DNA of 64,000 bases from Halosimplex litoreum (GCF_016065055.1 NZ_CP065856.1:1983836-2047835), one strand, 5' to 3'; shown: positions 9,039 through 18,571, counted from the first letter of the stretch. Numbers and translations: made by a program. Notes: a model not told the origin generated them from the sequence alone.

Positions 9039-9181
9039 GAGGATCCCGGCAAAATCGGCCGGTCAGGGGGGTAGACGCTCTCGCGCGCTCGGCGTGGTGA
9101 TCGAACGCAGATGGGGGTAGAAAGTGATCGGGTGTGTTCCGACCGAAGTGGTCGGAGGTTGTCCGACCGCGGGGACGACCG

Positions 9182-9646
9182 TTACTCCTCGGTGTCGACG
9201 GGGAGGCGGTCGTACTCGCAGACGGTGTCGAGGACGATGCTCGTCCGGGCCGAGCGCACCTCGGGGTGGGTGAGCACCGACTTGATCTGGGCGTTCAGGG
9301 CTTCGGTGTTCTCGAACTTCCCGACGGCGACCACGTCGTCGCTCCCGGTGACCTCGTAGACGCCGACCATGTTGCCGGCGTCGCGCAGGTCGGAGACGAC
9401 GGTCTCCAGCCCGGCGCCGTCCACGTCCAGTCGGAAGACGGCGGTGACCTCGTAGCCGAAGGCGCCGTAGTCGATCTCGGGCTGGTAGCCGTCGATGACG
9501 CCCTCGGCTTCGAGGCGCTGGAGTCGCTTGGTGGCGGTCGCGGTCGCGACCTCGGCCTGCTCGGCGAGTTCGCTGGCGCTGGCGCGCCCGTTGTCGAGCA
9601 GGGCGTCGATGATCCGCCGGTCGGTATCGTCCAGTTCTGCCGACAT
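9182..9646 (-). CDS. Lrp/AsnC family regulator (third gene of amt operon 2)
   Basis: A 154-residue Lrp/AsnC protein: HTH from about residue 6 (DDTDRRIIDALLDNGRAS) with recognition region EVATATATKRLQRLE, then a RAM domain containing GVYEVTGSDDVVAVGKF. It is a close paralogue of the Lrp at 6390-6848 and occupies the same position after glnK, starting 6 nt beyond the glnK stop. Ligand and targets are unknown; context suggests amino-acid or nitrogen control. Retention of both copies suggests the two operons may be cross-regulated. Confidence 0.93.
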   Translation of the reverse strand: MSAELDDTDRRIIDALLDNGRASASELAEQAEVATATATKRLQRLEAEGVIDGYQPEIDYGAFGYEVTAVFRLDVDGAGLETVVSDLRDAGNMVGVYEVTGSDDVVAVGKFENTEALNAQIKSVLTHPEVRSARTSIVLDTVCEYDRLPVDTEE

Positions 9647-9652
9647 CGAATC

Positions 9653-10006
9653 TCAGACGGCCTCTGGCCCCGAGTCGCCGGTCCGGACCTGGGTGGCGTC
9701 CTCGACGGGGAGGACGAAGATCTTGCCGTCGCCGGGCTCGCCCGTCTGGGCGGCGTCGGCGATGGCGTCGACCACGTCTTCGGCGGGGATCTCCGAGACG
9801 ACACACTCGATTTTGACCTTCTGGTGGAGGTCGACGACGTACTCCTCGCCGCGCCACTGGCCGGTCTTGGCGGGCTGGGAGCCCCGTCCCGAGACGTTCG
9901 TGACGGTGAGCGAGGGGGCGCCGGCTTCGGCCAGCGCCTGTTTCACGTCGCCCAGCTTGTCGGGACGGACGACCGCGACGACCATCTTGATCTCGTCGTC
10001 ACTCAT
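9653..10006 (-). CDS. glnK: PII nitrogen regulator GlnK (copy 2)
   Basis: A PII protein of 117 residues starting [19 protein letters not shown], without the N-terminal extension of copy 1. T-loop [17 protein letters not shown] and B-loop [13 protein letters not shown] are present. The ATG at 10006 lies inside the amt2 gene, giving an 8-nt overlap that suggests coupled translation with its channel partner. A 59-bp run (9804-9862) is identical to 7020-7078 in copy 1, pointing to recent duplication or gene conversion. Confidence 0.95.
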   Translation of the reverse strand: MSDDEIKMVVAVVRPDKLGDVKQALAEAGAPSLTVTNVSGRGSQPAKTGQWRGEEYVVDLHQKVKIECVVSEIPAEDVVDAIADAAQTGEPGDGKIFVLPVEDATQVRTGDSGPEAV

Positions 10007-11456
10007 CGGTCTCACCCCCGTCGTCCGCGGCGGACGCGTCGACTGCCGGGTCGGTCGCGGCACCACCGTCGGTGCGGAGGTCGCGGCCACCGTCCGCGCT
10101 CACGGCCGGGCTGTCGCGGCTGCCGCCGGCGGTGAACTCGGGGTAGACCGAGACGCCGTGTTCGCTCTCGTCGAGGCCGGCTTCCTCCTCGGCCTCCGAG
10201 ACGCGCAGGCCGAAGAGCACGTCGGCGATCTTGAACGCGACGATGCTGGCGAGCACGGTCCACGTGCCGACCACGAGGACGCCGGCGACCTGCATGATCA
10301 GTTGGTTGACCCCGAGGAACGTGTAGCCGCCCGAGGCGGTGACGCCGAAGACGGGGATCAGGATGGTGCCGACCGCGCCGGCCATGCCGTGGACGGCGAA
10401 GACGCCGCAGACGTCGTCGATCTTCAGCGAGTCGACGACCCAGCGGAAGGTCGGCAGGACGAGCGCACCGGCGAGACCGCCGAGGATGACGCCGCCCCAC
10501 CAGGTGACGTGGGGGACCGCGCCGGTGACGGCGACCAGACCGGCGAGCAGGCCGTTGGCGGCCCACAGCGGGTCGGGCTTGCCCTGCCACGCCGAGGAGA
10601 CGAGCATGGCGGCGACGCCGCCCGCGCCCATGCCCAGCGTCGTGTTCATGACGACCTGACCCAGCGCGCCGCCCTGGAAGGCGACGCCGCTGTCGGTGAC
10701 CGAGAGGACCGTCGCCTGCGTGCCGACGTTGAAGCCGTACCAGCCGAACGCGAGGAACAGCGTGCCCAGCACGGCCAGGAGCATCGAGTGACCGGGGATG
10801 GGCTGGCTGTTGCCGCTGGAGTCGTAGCGCCCCGAGCGGGGGCCGACCATCTTCGCGCCCACGAGCCCGGCCACGCCGCCGCACATGTGGACGATGGTCG
10901 CACCGGCGAAGTCGAGGTAGCCGGCGCCGATCGCCTGGCCGAGGTAGCCGTCACCCGAGAGCAGGCCCGTGCCGCCCCAGGCGATGCCCGGCATCGCGGG
11001 GTAGATGATCGCCACCATCGCCGCGGCGACGAAGACGTACGCGCGGAAGTTCATCCGCTCGGCGACCGCGCCGGAGACGATGGTCGCCGCGGTCATCGCG
11101 AACACCGCGCCGAAGAACCAGCCGATGTACGCGCTGGGGTCGTTGACGTAGCCCCACGCGCCGGCGATGTCCAGCGCCACGCCGGGCGTCGTCAGCTGCC
11201 CGACGAGCGCGCTGAACGCCGACCCGATGGCGAAAAAGACCAGCACGCCGAGCACCCAGTCGGTCATGTTCTTCATCAGGACGTTCCCGACGTTTTTCGC
11301 CCGTACCTGGCCGCTCTCCAGCAGCGCGAAGCCGGGCTGCATGAAGAAGATCAGGAAACAGACCACGAGGATCCAGACGTTGTTCACGCCGTTGGCGACC
11401 TGCGTCGGGTCCAGCTGCAGGAGCGCGTCGGCCGTCGGCGCCAGCAGCGCCGTCAT
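9999..11456 (-). CDS. amt: ammonium transporter Amt (copy 2)
   Basis: An Amt channel of 485 residues with about 11 membrane helices. Helix 1 follows [27 protein letters not shown]-type sequence near residues 24-50. Pore histidines occur in [13 protein letters not shown] and [12 protein letters not shown]. The C-terminal tail is acidic and Ser/Asp/Gly-rich, with [13 protein letters not shown]. It is the first gene of the second amt-glnK-lrp operon and overlaps glnK by 8 nt. Similarity to copy 1 covers the whole channel, but the two have diverged far more than the paired GlnK proteins, so they may differ in affinity or regulation (inference). Confidence 0.95.
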   Translation of the reverse strand: MTALLAPTADALLQLDPTQVANGVNNVWILVVCFLIFFMQPGFALLESGQVRAKNVGNVLMKNMTDWVLGVLVFFAIGSAFSALVGQLTTPGVALDIAGAWGYVNDPSAYIGWFFGAVFAMTAATIVSGAVAERMNFRAYVFVAAAMVAIIYPAMPGIAWGGTGLLSGDGYLGQAIGAGYLDFAGATIVHMCGGVAGLVGAKMVGPRSGRYDSSGNSQPIPGHSMLLAVLGTLFLAFGWYGFNVGTQATVLSVTDSGVAFQGGALGQVVMNTTLGMGAGGVAAMLVSSAWQGKPDPLWAANGLLAGLVAVTGAVPHVTWWGGVILGGLAGALVLPTFRWVVDSLKIDDVCGVFAVHGMAGAVGTILIPVFGVTASGGYTFLGVNQLIMQVAGVLVVGTWTVLASIVAFKIADVLFGLRVSEAEEEAGLDESEHGVSVYPEFTAGGSRDSPAVSADGGRDLRTDGGAATDPAVDASAADDGGETDE

Positions 11457-11577
11457 GCGGCCGTCACCTCCGCTTCGGCTGGACTCCCTCTGCTATCTTG
11501 ATAATCGCCTACCGTTCCACCTATTCCCGCTACGTTCGTAGTGTACATCTCGGTTGAGGGTCATGGAATCCTACCAC

Positions 11578-11678
11578 ATAAGGGTATGCTTGAAAAAATC
11601 GAAATTATACTCGCATAACGAGACGGCTGTGGAAACTATCGCATAGTATTATGGATATAAGGTCTCCGTTCGTCCAGA
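11578..11678 (-). promoter_or_regulatory. two-box upstream region of amt operon 2
   Basis: The proximal box ATAAGGGTATGCTT (11578-11591) matches 12 of 14 bases of the amt1 proximal box. The distal box AGTATTATgGATaTAAGGT (11645-11663) plus CGTCCAGA after 7 nt (11671-11678) matches the amt1 distal box. Start-to-start spacing is again 67 bp. The rest of the 575-bp intergenic space 11461-12036 is unusually AT-rich and holds no credible gene. Confidence 0.6.
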
Positions 11679-11712
11679 TATCCCGACGTTCGTCCGATCG
11701 AATCGAACGTTC

Positions 11713-11733
11713 GTCGACCGATAAGCGGTCGAC
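11713..11733. repeat. perfect 8-bp inverted repeat upstream of amt operon 2
   Basis: GTCGACCG-ATAAG-CGGTCGAC: 8-bp arms and a 5-nt spacer, sitting beyond the distal amt2 box. It follows two nearby copies of ACGTTCGTC (about 11686 and 11706). It may be an operator for the amt2 operon or for the divergent transducer gene; nothing in the sequence decides between them. Confidence 0.4.
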
Positions 11734-12036
11734 GGGCGGTCGATCGGCGGTGCTGGGCTCGCGCGCGGCGACCGTCCCGGGAGTCCGGTGGCGGCGGTAC
11801 TCGACCCGTATCGGAACGGACCCAGACGCCACAGTGGCACGAGCGGGGTAGCCGGCCCACCGACGGTGGCGCCCGTCCTCGACGGGCCGCGCGAATTGTG
11901 GCAAACACTGGTATTATGCGTGATTAGCAGAGTCCTAAAATCGACTACGAATGTTCGCACATATGCCGAAAAACGTGTTGATAACTGGTTGTTGTGGCGA
12001 CATCACTATTGGATCTGGAACTTCTGAATCGGTGCG

Positions 12037-13644
12037 ATGACCGTGGGCGAGCAACGGGTCCGAGCGGGGGCCGACGACGACCACGACGAGCAGATGATCG
12101 CGAACGCGGCCGGCGCACTGGACGTGGTCAGGACGGCGTCGGCGACCGTCGACGCGGAACTCGACGCGATCGCCGACGAAGCGAGCCGTCAGGTCGACGA
12201 CGCGAACGCGGCGGTCGACGACGTGTCGTCGCTGTCGGCGACGATCGAGGAGGTCGCCGCGACGGCCACCGCGGTCAGCGAGCAGTCCGAGCGGGCCGCG
12301 TCGGAGGCGGCCGAGGGCCGGGAAGCGGCCGCGGGTGCCACCGAGGCGCTGCGGGAAGCCCGCGAGGCCGGAGCGGCGGCGCTCGAACGGATCGACGCGC
12401 TCACGACGCAGATCGACCGGATCGCCGAAGCGCTGGCGGGGATCGACGACATCGCCGACCAGACGAACATGCTCGCGCTGAACGCGAGCATCGAGGCCGC
12501 CCGCGCCGGCGACGGCAGCGACGGGTTCGCGGTCGTCGCAGAGGAGATCAAGTCACTCGCGGGCGAGTCCCAGTCACAGGCCGACGACATCGACGCGCTG
12601 TTGACGGACGTGCGGGCCGCGACCGACGAGACCGTCGCCCAGCTCGAACGGGCGGTCGAGCGGATAGACCGCGGGACCGGCCACGCCGAGGAGACTAAAG
12701 CCGCGTTCGACGACGTGACCGAGGCGGTCGAGGAGACCGCCGCCGATATCGGGTCGGTGTCGGCGGCGGCCGACGAACAGGCCGCTACGAGCGAGCGCGT
12801 CGCCGCGACCGTCGAGGCCGTCGCGTCGAGCGCCGAGAGCGTCGAGCGCGACATCGAGACGATCCGCGACGCTCGCGGCGAACAGACCGAGATGCTCTCG
12901 GAGGTCGAGGACGCACTCGACAGCGTCGCCGGGTCGCGCGAGCGCGAACTCGCCGAGGCGGAGCGGATACCCACCGGCATCGACGGCGTCGACGGGCTCT
13001 GTGAAGGCGGGATCGCGCAGGGCAGCCGGGCGGTCGTCCGCCACGACGGGTCCGCGCCGGTCGGGCGGTTCGTCGCCCAGCTCTGTGCAGCCGCGATCGC
13101 CGACGGGCGGGCGGTGTCGCTGTCGCCCCCACCCGGGTTCGACCGGGCGACGCTCGACGCCGCGCTGGACGCCGTCGGAACCGGCGTCGAGGAGGCGCTC
13201 GCTGCCGACCGACTGTTCGTGCTGGACATGTTCGACGACTGGGCCGGCGACTCCAACGTGTTCGACCTCGACCGCCGGTCGCTGGGCGATGTCAACGAGC
13301 GCAGCGCCGAGCGGCGCGACCGGCCGCTCCTCGTGGTCGGGAACGTCGCCGGCGAGATCGAGGTCCTGGGCGAGCGGGCCGCTAGAGCCGCTCGGTACGA
13401 CAACGACGACGGCGTCCTCGAGCCGACGGACACGGTCGTCAACGTGGTCGACGACGACGCGGTCAGCGACTCCTTCGCCGCCTTCTACGCCGGCGCGGCC
13501 GACCAGGTCCTGTCGCTGACCGCCGGCGACGGACGACCGACCGTCGAACTCGCGACCGCCGTCGACGGGACCGGTGGTGCGACCCGTCCGTTGACCGCGT
13601 CGCGAGCGCCCCCGTTCCTCACCGTCGCCGACGAGGAACCGTGA
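12037..13644 (+). CDS. soluble methyl-accepting transducer fused to a degenerate KaiC-like domain
   Basis: A 535-residue protein without membrane segments. Residues about 40-300 form a methyl-accepting chemotaxis signalling coiled coil; the CheA/CheW-contact hairpin is [20 protein letters not shown] (about 141-160). From about residue 308 a RecA/KaiC-like domain begins with [20 protein letters not shown], but the expected Walker A is replaced by [12 protein letters not shown], lacking GKT, so ATP hydrolysis is doubtful. RLFVLDMF looks like a Walker B remnant. The stop overlaps the following histidine kinase (GTGA). It probably passes a cytosolic signal to the Che system or its partner kinase (inference). 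Confidence 0.85.
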   Translation: MTVGEQRVRAGADDDHDEQMIANAAGALDVVRTASATVDAELDAIADEASRQVDDANAAVDDVSSLSATIEEVAATATAVSEQSERAASEAAEGREAAAGATEALREAREAGAAALERIDALTTQIDRIAEALAGIDDIADQTNMLALNASIEAARAGDGSDGFAVVAEEIKSLAGESQSQADDIDALLTDVRAATDETVAQLERAVERIDRGTGHAEETKAAFDDVTEAVEETAADIGSVSAAADEQAATSERVAATVEAVASSAESVERDIETIRDARGEQTEMLSEVEDALDSVAGSRERELAEAERIPTGIDGVDGLCEGGIAQGSRAVVRHDGSAPVGRFVAQLCAAAIADGRAVSLSPPPGFDRATLDAALDAVGTGVEEALAADRLFVLDMFDDWAGDSNVFDLDRRSLGDVNERSAERRDRPLLVVGNVAGEIEVLGERAARAARYDNDDGVLEPTDTVVNVVDDDAVSDSFAAFYAGAADQVLSLTAGDGRPTVELATAVDGTGGATRPLTASRAPPFLTVADEEP

Positions 13645-14669
13645 CGAGCGACGACCGGGCCGTCGACCGGTTCGAAGCGCTGTTCGACCTCATCGGCGAC
13701 GCCGTCGTCGAGGTGGAAGTCGTGGACATGCGACCGGTCGTCCGCGCGGTCAACCCCGGGTTCGAGTCGGTGTTCGGCTGGTCGGCCGAGACCGTCGTCG
13801 GCGAGTCGCTCAACGACTTCGTCGTCCCGGAGGGCCGTGCCGAACAGGCGGTCGACTTCGACCAGCGGACCGCCGACGGGAAGGTCAACAGCGACACGGT
13901 GACCCGCCGAACGGCCGACGGACTCCGCCAGTTCATCTACCGCGGGATCCCCTACGAGCGCGACGACGGCGGCCGGGGCGGGCTGGCCATCTACACCGAC
14001 ATCACAGAGCAGAACCGCCGCAAGCGCCACCACGCGGTCGTCCATCGCGTGCTCCGCCACAACCTCCGCAACGCGCTGACGGTCATCCTCGGGAGCGTGA
14101 CCGAGATCGAACGCATGACCGACGGGCCGGTCGCCGAGCAGGCCCGCCTCGCCCGTTCGGCGGCGCGGGATCTGGAGACGCTCAGCGACCGCGCGCGACT
14201 CGTCGAGCGCGCGTTCGACGACGATATCGACCGCCAGGTGGTCGATATCGCCGACCTGTCGCGCTCGGTGGCGACCGCGGCGCGTTCGGTGAGCGAGTCG
14301 GCGACGATCGCGACGGAGTTCCCCGACCGGCTCCCGGTCCTCGCCGGCGGACCGCTCGAAGCCGCGCTGGAGAACCTCGTCTCCAACGCCGTGACCCACG
14401 GCGGCGACGCGCCCGCCGTTCGACTCGTCGGCCGGCGGACGGGCGACGCGGTCGAGATCGACGTCGTCGACGACGGCCCGGGGATCCCGGAGGAGGTCCG
14501 GACGGTGGTCTTCGCGGACCGACCGCTCACCCAGCTCTCTCACAGCACGGGACTCGGCCTCTGGCTGGCCAAGTGGGCCGTCGAGTCCTGCCACGGCCGT
14601 CTCGACTACCGACGGGTCGACGGCGAGACCGTCGTCCGCGTGACGCTCCCCGCCGTCGACGCGTCGTGA
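13641..14669 (+). CDS. PAS-domain histidine kinase
   Basis: A 342-residue cytosolic sensor kinase with a GTG start overlapping the previous stop as GTGA. A PAS domain spans about residues 8-125 (ending [12 protein letters not shown]). The DHp helix has the phospho-acceptor in [13 protein letters not shown] (His about 139). The HATPase_c domain has an N-box [12 protein letters not shown] and a G1 box DDGPGIPEE, followed by [19 protein letters not shown] is typical of haloarchaeal kinases. No receiver domain is attached. The partner is probably the upstream transducer-like protein, and the phosphorylation target is unknown. Confidence 0.92.
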   Translation: MTSDDRAVDRFEALFDLIGDAVVEVEVVDMRPVVRAVNPGFESVFGWSAETVVGESLNDFVVPEGRAEQAVDFDQRTADGKVNSDTVTRRTADGLRQFIYRGIPYERDDGGRGGLAIYTDITEQNRRKRHHAVVHRVLRHNLRNALTVILGSVTEIERMTDGPVAEQARLARSAARDLETLSDRARLVERAFDDDIDRQVVDIADLSRSVATAARSVSESATIATEFPDRLPVLAGGPLEAALENLVSNAVTHGGDAPAVRLVGRRTGDAVEIDVVDDGPGIPEEVRTVVFADRPLTQLSHSTGLGLWLAKWAVESCHGRLDYRRVDGETVVRVTLPAVDAS

Positions 14670-14696
14670 CCAGTCGTCACCGCCGATGGTCGCCCG

Positions 14697-15677
14697 CTAC
14701 AGCCGCCTGGCCACGTCCTCGGCGAAGTACGTGAGGATCAGGTCCGCGCCCGCCCGTTTGATCGACAGCAGCGACTCGTGGGCGACCGCGTCGAGGTCCA
14801 GCCACCCCTTCTCGGCGGCGGCGTGCAGCATCGCGTACTCCCCGGAGACGTTGTAGGCGGCGACCGGGTGGTCGAAGGTCTCGCGCACGTCCGCGACCAC
14901 GTCCAGGTAGGCAAGCGCCGGCTTGATCAGCAACACGTCGGCCCCCTCTTCGACGTCGAGGGCGACCTCGCGCGTCGCCTCGCGGCCGTTGGCGGGGTCC
15001 ATCTGGTAGTGGCGACGGTCGCCGAAGGCGGGCGCGCCGTCGGCGGCGTCGCGGAACGGGCCGTAGAAGGCGGACTCGTACTTGGCGGCGTAGCTCATGA
15101 TCGGGAGCGACTCGAACCCGTGGTCGTCCAGCGCGGTGCGGATGGCCCCGACCATCCCGTCGGTCATGCTGGAGGGCGCGACCATGTCCGCACCGGCCTC
15201 GGCGTGGGAGACGGCGGTCTTCGCCAGCAGCTCCAGGGTGCGGTCGTTGTCGACGGTCATGTGCGGGTCCGCGCGGGCTCCCGATTCTATCGCCCCGCAG
15301 TGGCCGTGGTCGGTGTACTCGCAGAGGCACACGTCGGTGATCACGTAGGCGTCGGTCTCCTCGACGATCCGGCGGACGGCGCGCTGGACGACGCCGTCGT
15401 CGGCCCACGCCCGCGATCCCTCGGCGTCCTTCGACTCGGGGACCCCGAAGACGATGACGGCCTCGACGCCCGTCTCGCGGACTTCTCGGACGCGCTCGGC
15501 GGCCTGGTCGACCGGCACGCGCGTGTGGCCGGGCATCGACCCGATCGGTACCCGCTCGTCGGTCGTCGCGTCGACGAACACGGGGGCGACGAGGTCCGAC
15601 GCCGAGAGTTCGGTCTCTCGCACGAGCGAGCGGACACCGTCGCTACGGAGGCGACGGGGTCGGTGTGACATGTCCAT
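14697..15677 (-). CDS. hemB: delta-aminolevulinic acid dehydratase (porphobilinogen synthase)
   Basis: HemB, 326 residues, condenses two 5-aminolevulinate molecules to porphobilinogen in heme and cobalamin biosynthesis. The zinc-binding cluster CLCEYTDHGHC gives Cys117, Cys119 and Cys127. The Schiff-base lysines are Lys199 (MSYAAKYES) and Lys252 (LLIKPALAYLD). Length fits the family. The start at 15677 (or MSHRP at 15671) has a TATA-like TGATTAG about 26 nt upstream. No other heme gene is adjacent. Confidence 0.97.
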   Translation of the reverse strand: MDMSHRPRRLRSDGVRSLVRETELSASDLVAPVFVDATTDERVPIGSMPGHTRVPVDQAAERVREVRETGVEAVIVFGVPESKDAEGSRAWADDGVVQRAVRRIVEETDAYVITDVCLCEYTDHGHCGAIESGARADPHMTVDNDRTLELLAKTAVSHAEAGADMVAPSSMTDGMVGAIRTALDDHGFESLPIMSYAAKYESAFYGPFRDAADGAPAFGDRRHYQMDPANGREATREVALDVEEGADVLLIKPALAYLDVVADVRETFDHPVAAYNVSGEYAMLHAAAEKGWLDLDAVAHESLLSIKRAGADLILTYFAEDVARRL

Positions 15678-15786
15678 ACCCCCGTTCGGCGTCTCGGGCT
15701 AATCAGGGTAGCGACTGGCCGACTTCCGGCTCCGACGACGGGCGAGCGGAAGACATTTGACCGATACGCTCGGACCGTTCGGGTGA

Positions 15787-16434
15787 ATGGCATCACTGGA
15801 CTCGACCCGTCGGTCCCGGCTGCGCGGGTTCGCCGAGGACTACGGGTTGATCGTCGTCGCCGGCTTCTTCTTCCTGCTGGCGGTCGCCGGCGCCGTCCTG
15901 TTCGTCTTCGGCGACGAGCAGTTCGCCCAGCGGATCATCGACACCTACGGCCTGCCCGCCTTGCTCCCCATCTTCGTCCTCGAAGGCGCGATGCTGCTGT
16001 ACTTCGCGCCCAGCGAGGCGCTCGTGCCCGGCGCCATCGAGTTCCTCGCCACCGAGCCCTCGGGGTACCAGTGGCCGACGATCGCGGCCATCTTCGTCGT
16101 CGCCACCGTCGGCGCGACGCTGGGCCAGGTCGCCCTGTTCCAGCTCGCCAAACGGGGCGGCCGCGAGTGGCTGCTGCAGAAACCGTGGTTCCGTATCGAC
16201 GAGTCGAAACTCGACCGCTTCGACCGCTGGTTCGACCGCTGGGGCAAGTGGGCCGTGCCCGTCAGCAACGCCTTGCTGTTCACCCGCGGCATGCTCACGG
16301 TCCCCGCCGGCGTCGCCGAGATCGACACCCGCGAGTTCGCGGTCCTCTCGGCGGCCGGCACCGTCGTCTTCGAGGCCTGGCTCGCGCTGGCCTACCACTA
16401 CGCCGTCTCGCTCGGGCTGCTCGACTTCTTCTGA
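15787..16434 (+). CDS. DedA/VTT-family membrane protein
   Basis: A 215-residue polytopic protein of the DedA (SNARE-associated/VTT) family. Hydrophobic segments lie near residues 22-43, 57-75, 95-118 and 170-205. Family-typical motifs include the acidic, helix-breaking LYFAPSEALVPG segment, GATLGQVALFQLAKRGG and FTRGMLTVPAGVAE. Members act in membrane lipid handling and proton-motive-force homeostasis, probably as lipid scramblases. ATG 15787 is chosen because the protein runs from there; the ATG 4 nt upstream is in another frame. It stands alone and is divergent from hemB. Confidence 0.87.
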   Translation: MASLDSTRRSRLRGFAEDYGLIVVAGFFFLLAVAGAVLFVFGDEQFAQRIIDTYGLPALLPIFVLEGAMLLYFAPSEALVPGAIEFLATEPSGYQWPTIAAIFVVATVGATLGQVALFQLAKRGGREWLLQKPWFRIDESKLDRFDRWFDRWGKWAVPVSNALLFTRGMLTVPAGVAEIDTREFAVLSAAGTVVFEAWLALAYHYAVSLGLLDFF

Positions 16435-16502
16435 GCGGCGACGACGAGACGGAGCCACACACCACCCCAACGCTTTCGCCGCGACCGTGCGAGTCGCCGG
16501 GT

Positions 16503-17105
16503 ATGTCCGCTTCTGTCTTCCTCCAGGGCGGCGGCGTCTCGCTGCGCCCCGTCGAGGAGGCCGACTACGACTTCTTCCAGCGCAACGCCAACCATCCCGA
16601 CGTACGCCCCGGTTTCGGCGGCGGTCGACCCGCGTCTGCCGACGACGTCGCCGGCCGCGTCGAGGAGATGCAGGACGACGACGAGGCAGAGACGTTCCTC
16701 GTCTGTGCCGAGGGCCCCAGAGCCGACGATTCGGCAGACGAGGCGGACGGCTCGCCGACCCGCGTCGGCGAGGTGTTCCTCTTCGACCTGTACGACGGTC
16801 GCGGGAGCGTCGAACTGGGGTACTGGATCGCGCCGGCTCACCAGGGCAACGGCTACGCCACCGCCGCAGCGGAGTTGGCCGTCGACTACTGTCTCATCGA
16901 GCGCCGGCTCCACAAGGTGAACGCGCGCGTCCTCGCGTTCAACGACGGGTCGCGTGCGGTGCTGGAGAAACTCGGCTTCGAGCGCGAGGGGTGCCGTCGC
17001 GACGACTTCTACGTCGCGGGCGAGTACGTCGACGCCGACCTGTACGGACTCCTCGCCGACGAGTGGGACGGTCTGGGCGCCGCAGACTCGGGGAGGAGTG
17101 CCTGA
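16503..17105 (+). CDS. GNAT family N-acetyltransferase (RimJ/RimL-like), copy 1
   Basis: A 200-residue GNAT acetyltransferase. The N-terminal SLRPVEEADYDFFQRN and the acetyl-CoA binding segment HQGNGYATAAAELAVDY are typical of the RimJ/RimL-like group that acetylates N-termini or small amines; an ALEKLGF-type element (VLEKLGFEREG) follows. A Ser/Asp-rich insert (about 70-85) separates two strands. The stop overlaps the next GNAT gene by one base (TGATG). The two are clearly tandem duplicates. The substrate is unknown. Confidence 0.88.
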   Translation: MSASVFLQGGGVSLRPVEEADYDFFQRNANHPDVRPGFGGGRPASADDVAGRVEEMQDDDEAETFLVCAEGPRADDSADEADGSPTRVGEVFLFDLYDGRGSVELGYWIAPAHQGNGYATAAAELAVDYCLIERRLHKVNARVLAFNDGSRAVLEKLGFEREGCRRDDFYVAGEYVDADLYGLLADEWDGLGAADSGRSA

Positions 17106-17644
17106 TGCCCGGGCCGGTCTTCCTCCGTGGCGACCGCGTCACGCTCAGACCGCCCGAAGACGAGGACCTCGACTTCCTCCAGCGGAACCACAACGACCCC
17201 GCCGTCAGGCGGTCGATGCCGCGGGTCCACCCCCAGAACCGTGAGGCGACCCGCGAAGAGTACGTCGAGGGCGGCGACGGGACGGTCGGACTACTGGTCT
17301 GCGACGGCGACGGGGCAAACCCCGACCGTCTGGGGTTCTGCGCGCTGTTCGATATCGAGCGGACCTCAGGCCGTGGGGAGGTCGGCGCGTGGCTCGCCCC
17401 CGAGGCCCGGGGTGAGGGGCACGCGACCGAGGCCCTCTCGCTACTGGTCGACTACGCCTTCGCCGAGCGGCGGCTCGAACGCCTGAACGCCGGTCGGCTG
17501 GCGACCAACGGCCGGTCGGCGGCGCTGTTAGATCGGCTCGGCTTCGTCGCGGAGGGTCGCCGCCGCGGGTACTACTTCGTCGGCGGCGAGCGCGTCGACC
17601 GCGTCGAGTACGGCCTGCTCGGCGACGAGTGGGACGGCGCGTAG
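17105..17644 (+). CDS. GNAT family N-acetyltransferase, copy 2
   Basis: A 179-residue GNAT protein paralogous to the preceding gene (shared starts VFLRGDRVTLRPPEDEDLDFLQRN against VFLQGGGVSLRPVEEADYDFFQRN; shared ends LLGDEWDG and LLADEWDG). The CoA loop is ARGEGHATEALSLLVDYAF, followed by LLDRLGFVAEG. It begins on the last base of the upstream stop codon, so the pair is translated as a coupled unit. The shorter length comes from loss of the acidic insert seen in copy 1. The substrate is unknown. Confidence 0.88.
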   Translation: MPGPVFLRGDRVTLRPPEDEDLDFLQRNHNDPAVRRSMPRVHPQNREATREEYVEGGDGTVGLLVCDGDGANPDRLGFCALFDIERTSGRGEVGAWLAPEARGEGHATEALSLLVDYAFAERRLERLNAGRLATNGRSAALLDRLGFVAEGRRRGYYFVGGERVDRVEYGLLGDEWDGA

Positions 17645-17659
17645 CGCCCGCCGCGTCGG

Positions 17660-18412
17660 TCACTCACCGGAGTCGGGGTCGGATTCGACGTCGGCGACCC
17701 GCTCGTCGACCCACTCGACGGCGCGCTCGACCGTCGCGGGGTCGGTCCCGGTCACCTTCACCCGACCGGGCTTGCCGCGACGGGCGGGGTAGCTCCCGAC
17801 CGCCACGTCGAACCGCTCGCGCGCGCCGGCGAGCACGTCCTTCAGCGCGCCCTCGGGCGTCGCGGTCTCGACCGACGCGGAGACGGCGTCGCCCCCGAAC
17901 TCCGCTGCTACCGAGTCGAACATCACCCGTAGCTCCTCGGGGAACCCCGGGAAGACGTAGACGTTCTCGACGACGCAGCCGGGGTTGAAGCTCTCGGCCG
18001 TCTGGAGCGGCCGGGCGCCCTCGGGTAGCGCCGCCGTCTCGTCGAGGTCCAGGTCGAAGTCGTGGGTCTCGTAGTACTCGGGGTCTTCCTCGCGGAACTG
18101 TCTCGCCTTCTCGGCGATCCGGTCGCGCACTTCGGGCTGGACCGTCAGGTCTCGATCGAACGCGTCGGCGACGGCCTCGACCGTCACGTCGTCGGGCGTG
18201 TCGCCCAGCCCGCCGGTGACGATCACGGCGTCGAACGAGTCGGCGAAGTCGCCGACCCACCGGGCGATCAGTGTGCGGTCGTCCGGGACGGTGAGCATCC
18301 GTGTGACCGTGGCACCGCGCTCGGTGAGCTGGCGAGCCAGCCACGTCGCGTTCGTGTTCTCCGTGTCCCCCGCGAGCAGTTCGTCGCCGACAGTGACGAG
18401 CGCGACTTCCAT
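17660..18412 (-). CDS. CinA/MoaB-like molybdopterin-binding-fold protein
   Basis: A 250-residue protein with the MoCF/CinA N-terminal domain: VALVTVGDELLAGDTENTN at the start, LIARWVGDFADSFDAVIVTGGLG, then DDVTVEAVAD and a C-terminal region including NVYVFPGFPEELRVMF. The CinA C-terminal deamidase domain is absent. Family roles include ADP-ribose or nucleotide hydrolysis; the activity here is uncertain. The start could be 12 nt upstream (18424, MDAP), but MEVALVTVGDELL is the family-typical N-terminus. It faces the GNAT pair tail to tail with a 15-bp gap. Confidence 0.85.
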   Translation of the reverse strand: MEVALVTVGDELLAGDTENTNATWLARQLTERGATVTRMLTVPDDRTLIARWVGDFADSFDAVIVTGGLGDTPDDVTVEAVADAFDRDLTVQPEVRDRIAEKARQFREEDPEYYETHDFDLDLDETAALPEGARPLQTAESFNPGCVVENVYVFPGFPEELRVMFDSVAAEFGGDAVSASVETATPEGALKDVLAGARERFDVAVGSYPARRGKPGRVKVTGTDPATVERAVEWVDERVADVESDPDSGE

Positions 18413-18571
18413 GGGAGCGTCCAAGGAGTAGAACGGGTAAACGCTACCGGGTCCGCGACGACGCTTCGCTCGTGTCGCGAGCGTCCCGGTCGGTTCTCGC
18501 CCGGCCGGGCGCCCGGAACTGTCGCCGGCCGATCCGGTGGGGTTTTCCCGGGGCTACACCTTCGTTCGGCT

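Noticed and set aside
11461-12036. Small ORFs (60-100 codons) on both strands in the amt2 upstream region
   Set aside because: The region is AT-rich, codon composition is unlike coding DNA here, and the ORFs run across the conserved promoter boxes.
16503-17644. A single GNAT gene broken by a frameshift
   Set aside because: Each half is a full-length GNAT protein with its own start and CoA loop; the TGATG junction is a normal coupled tandem duplication.
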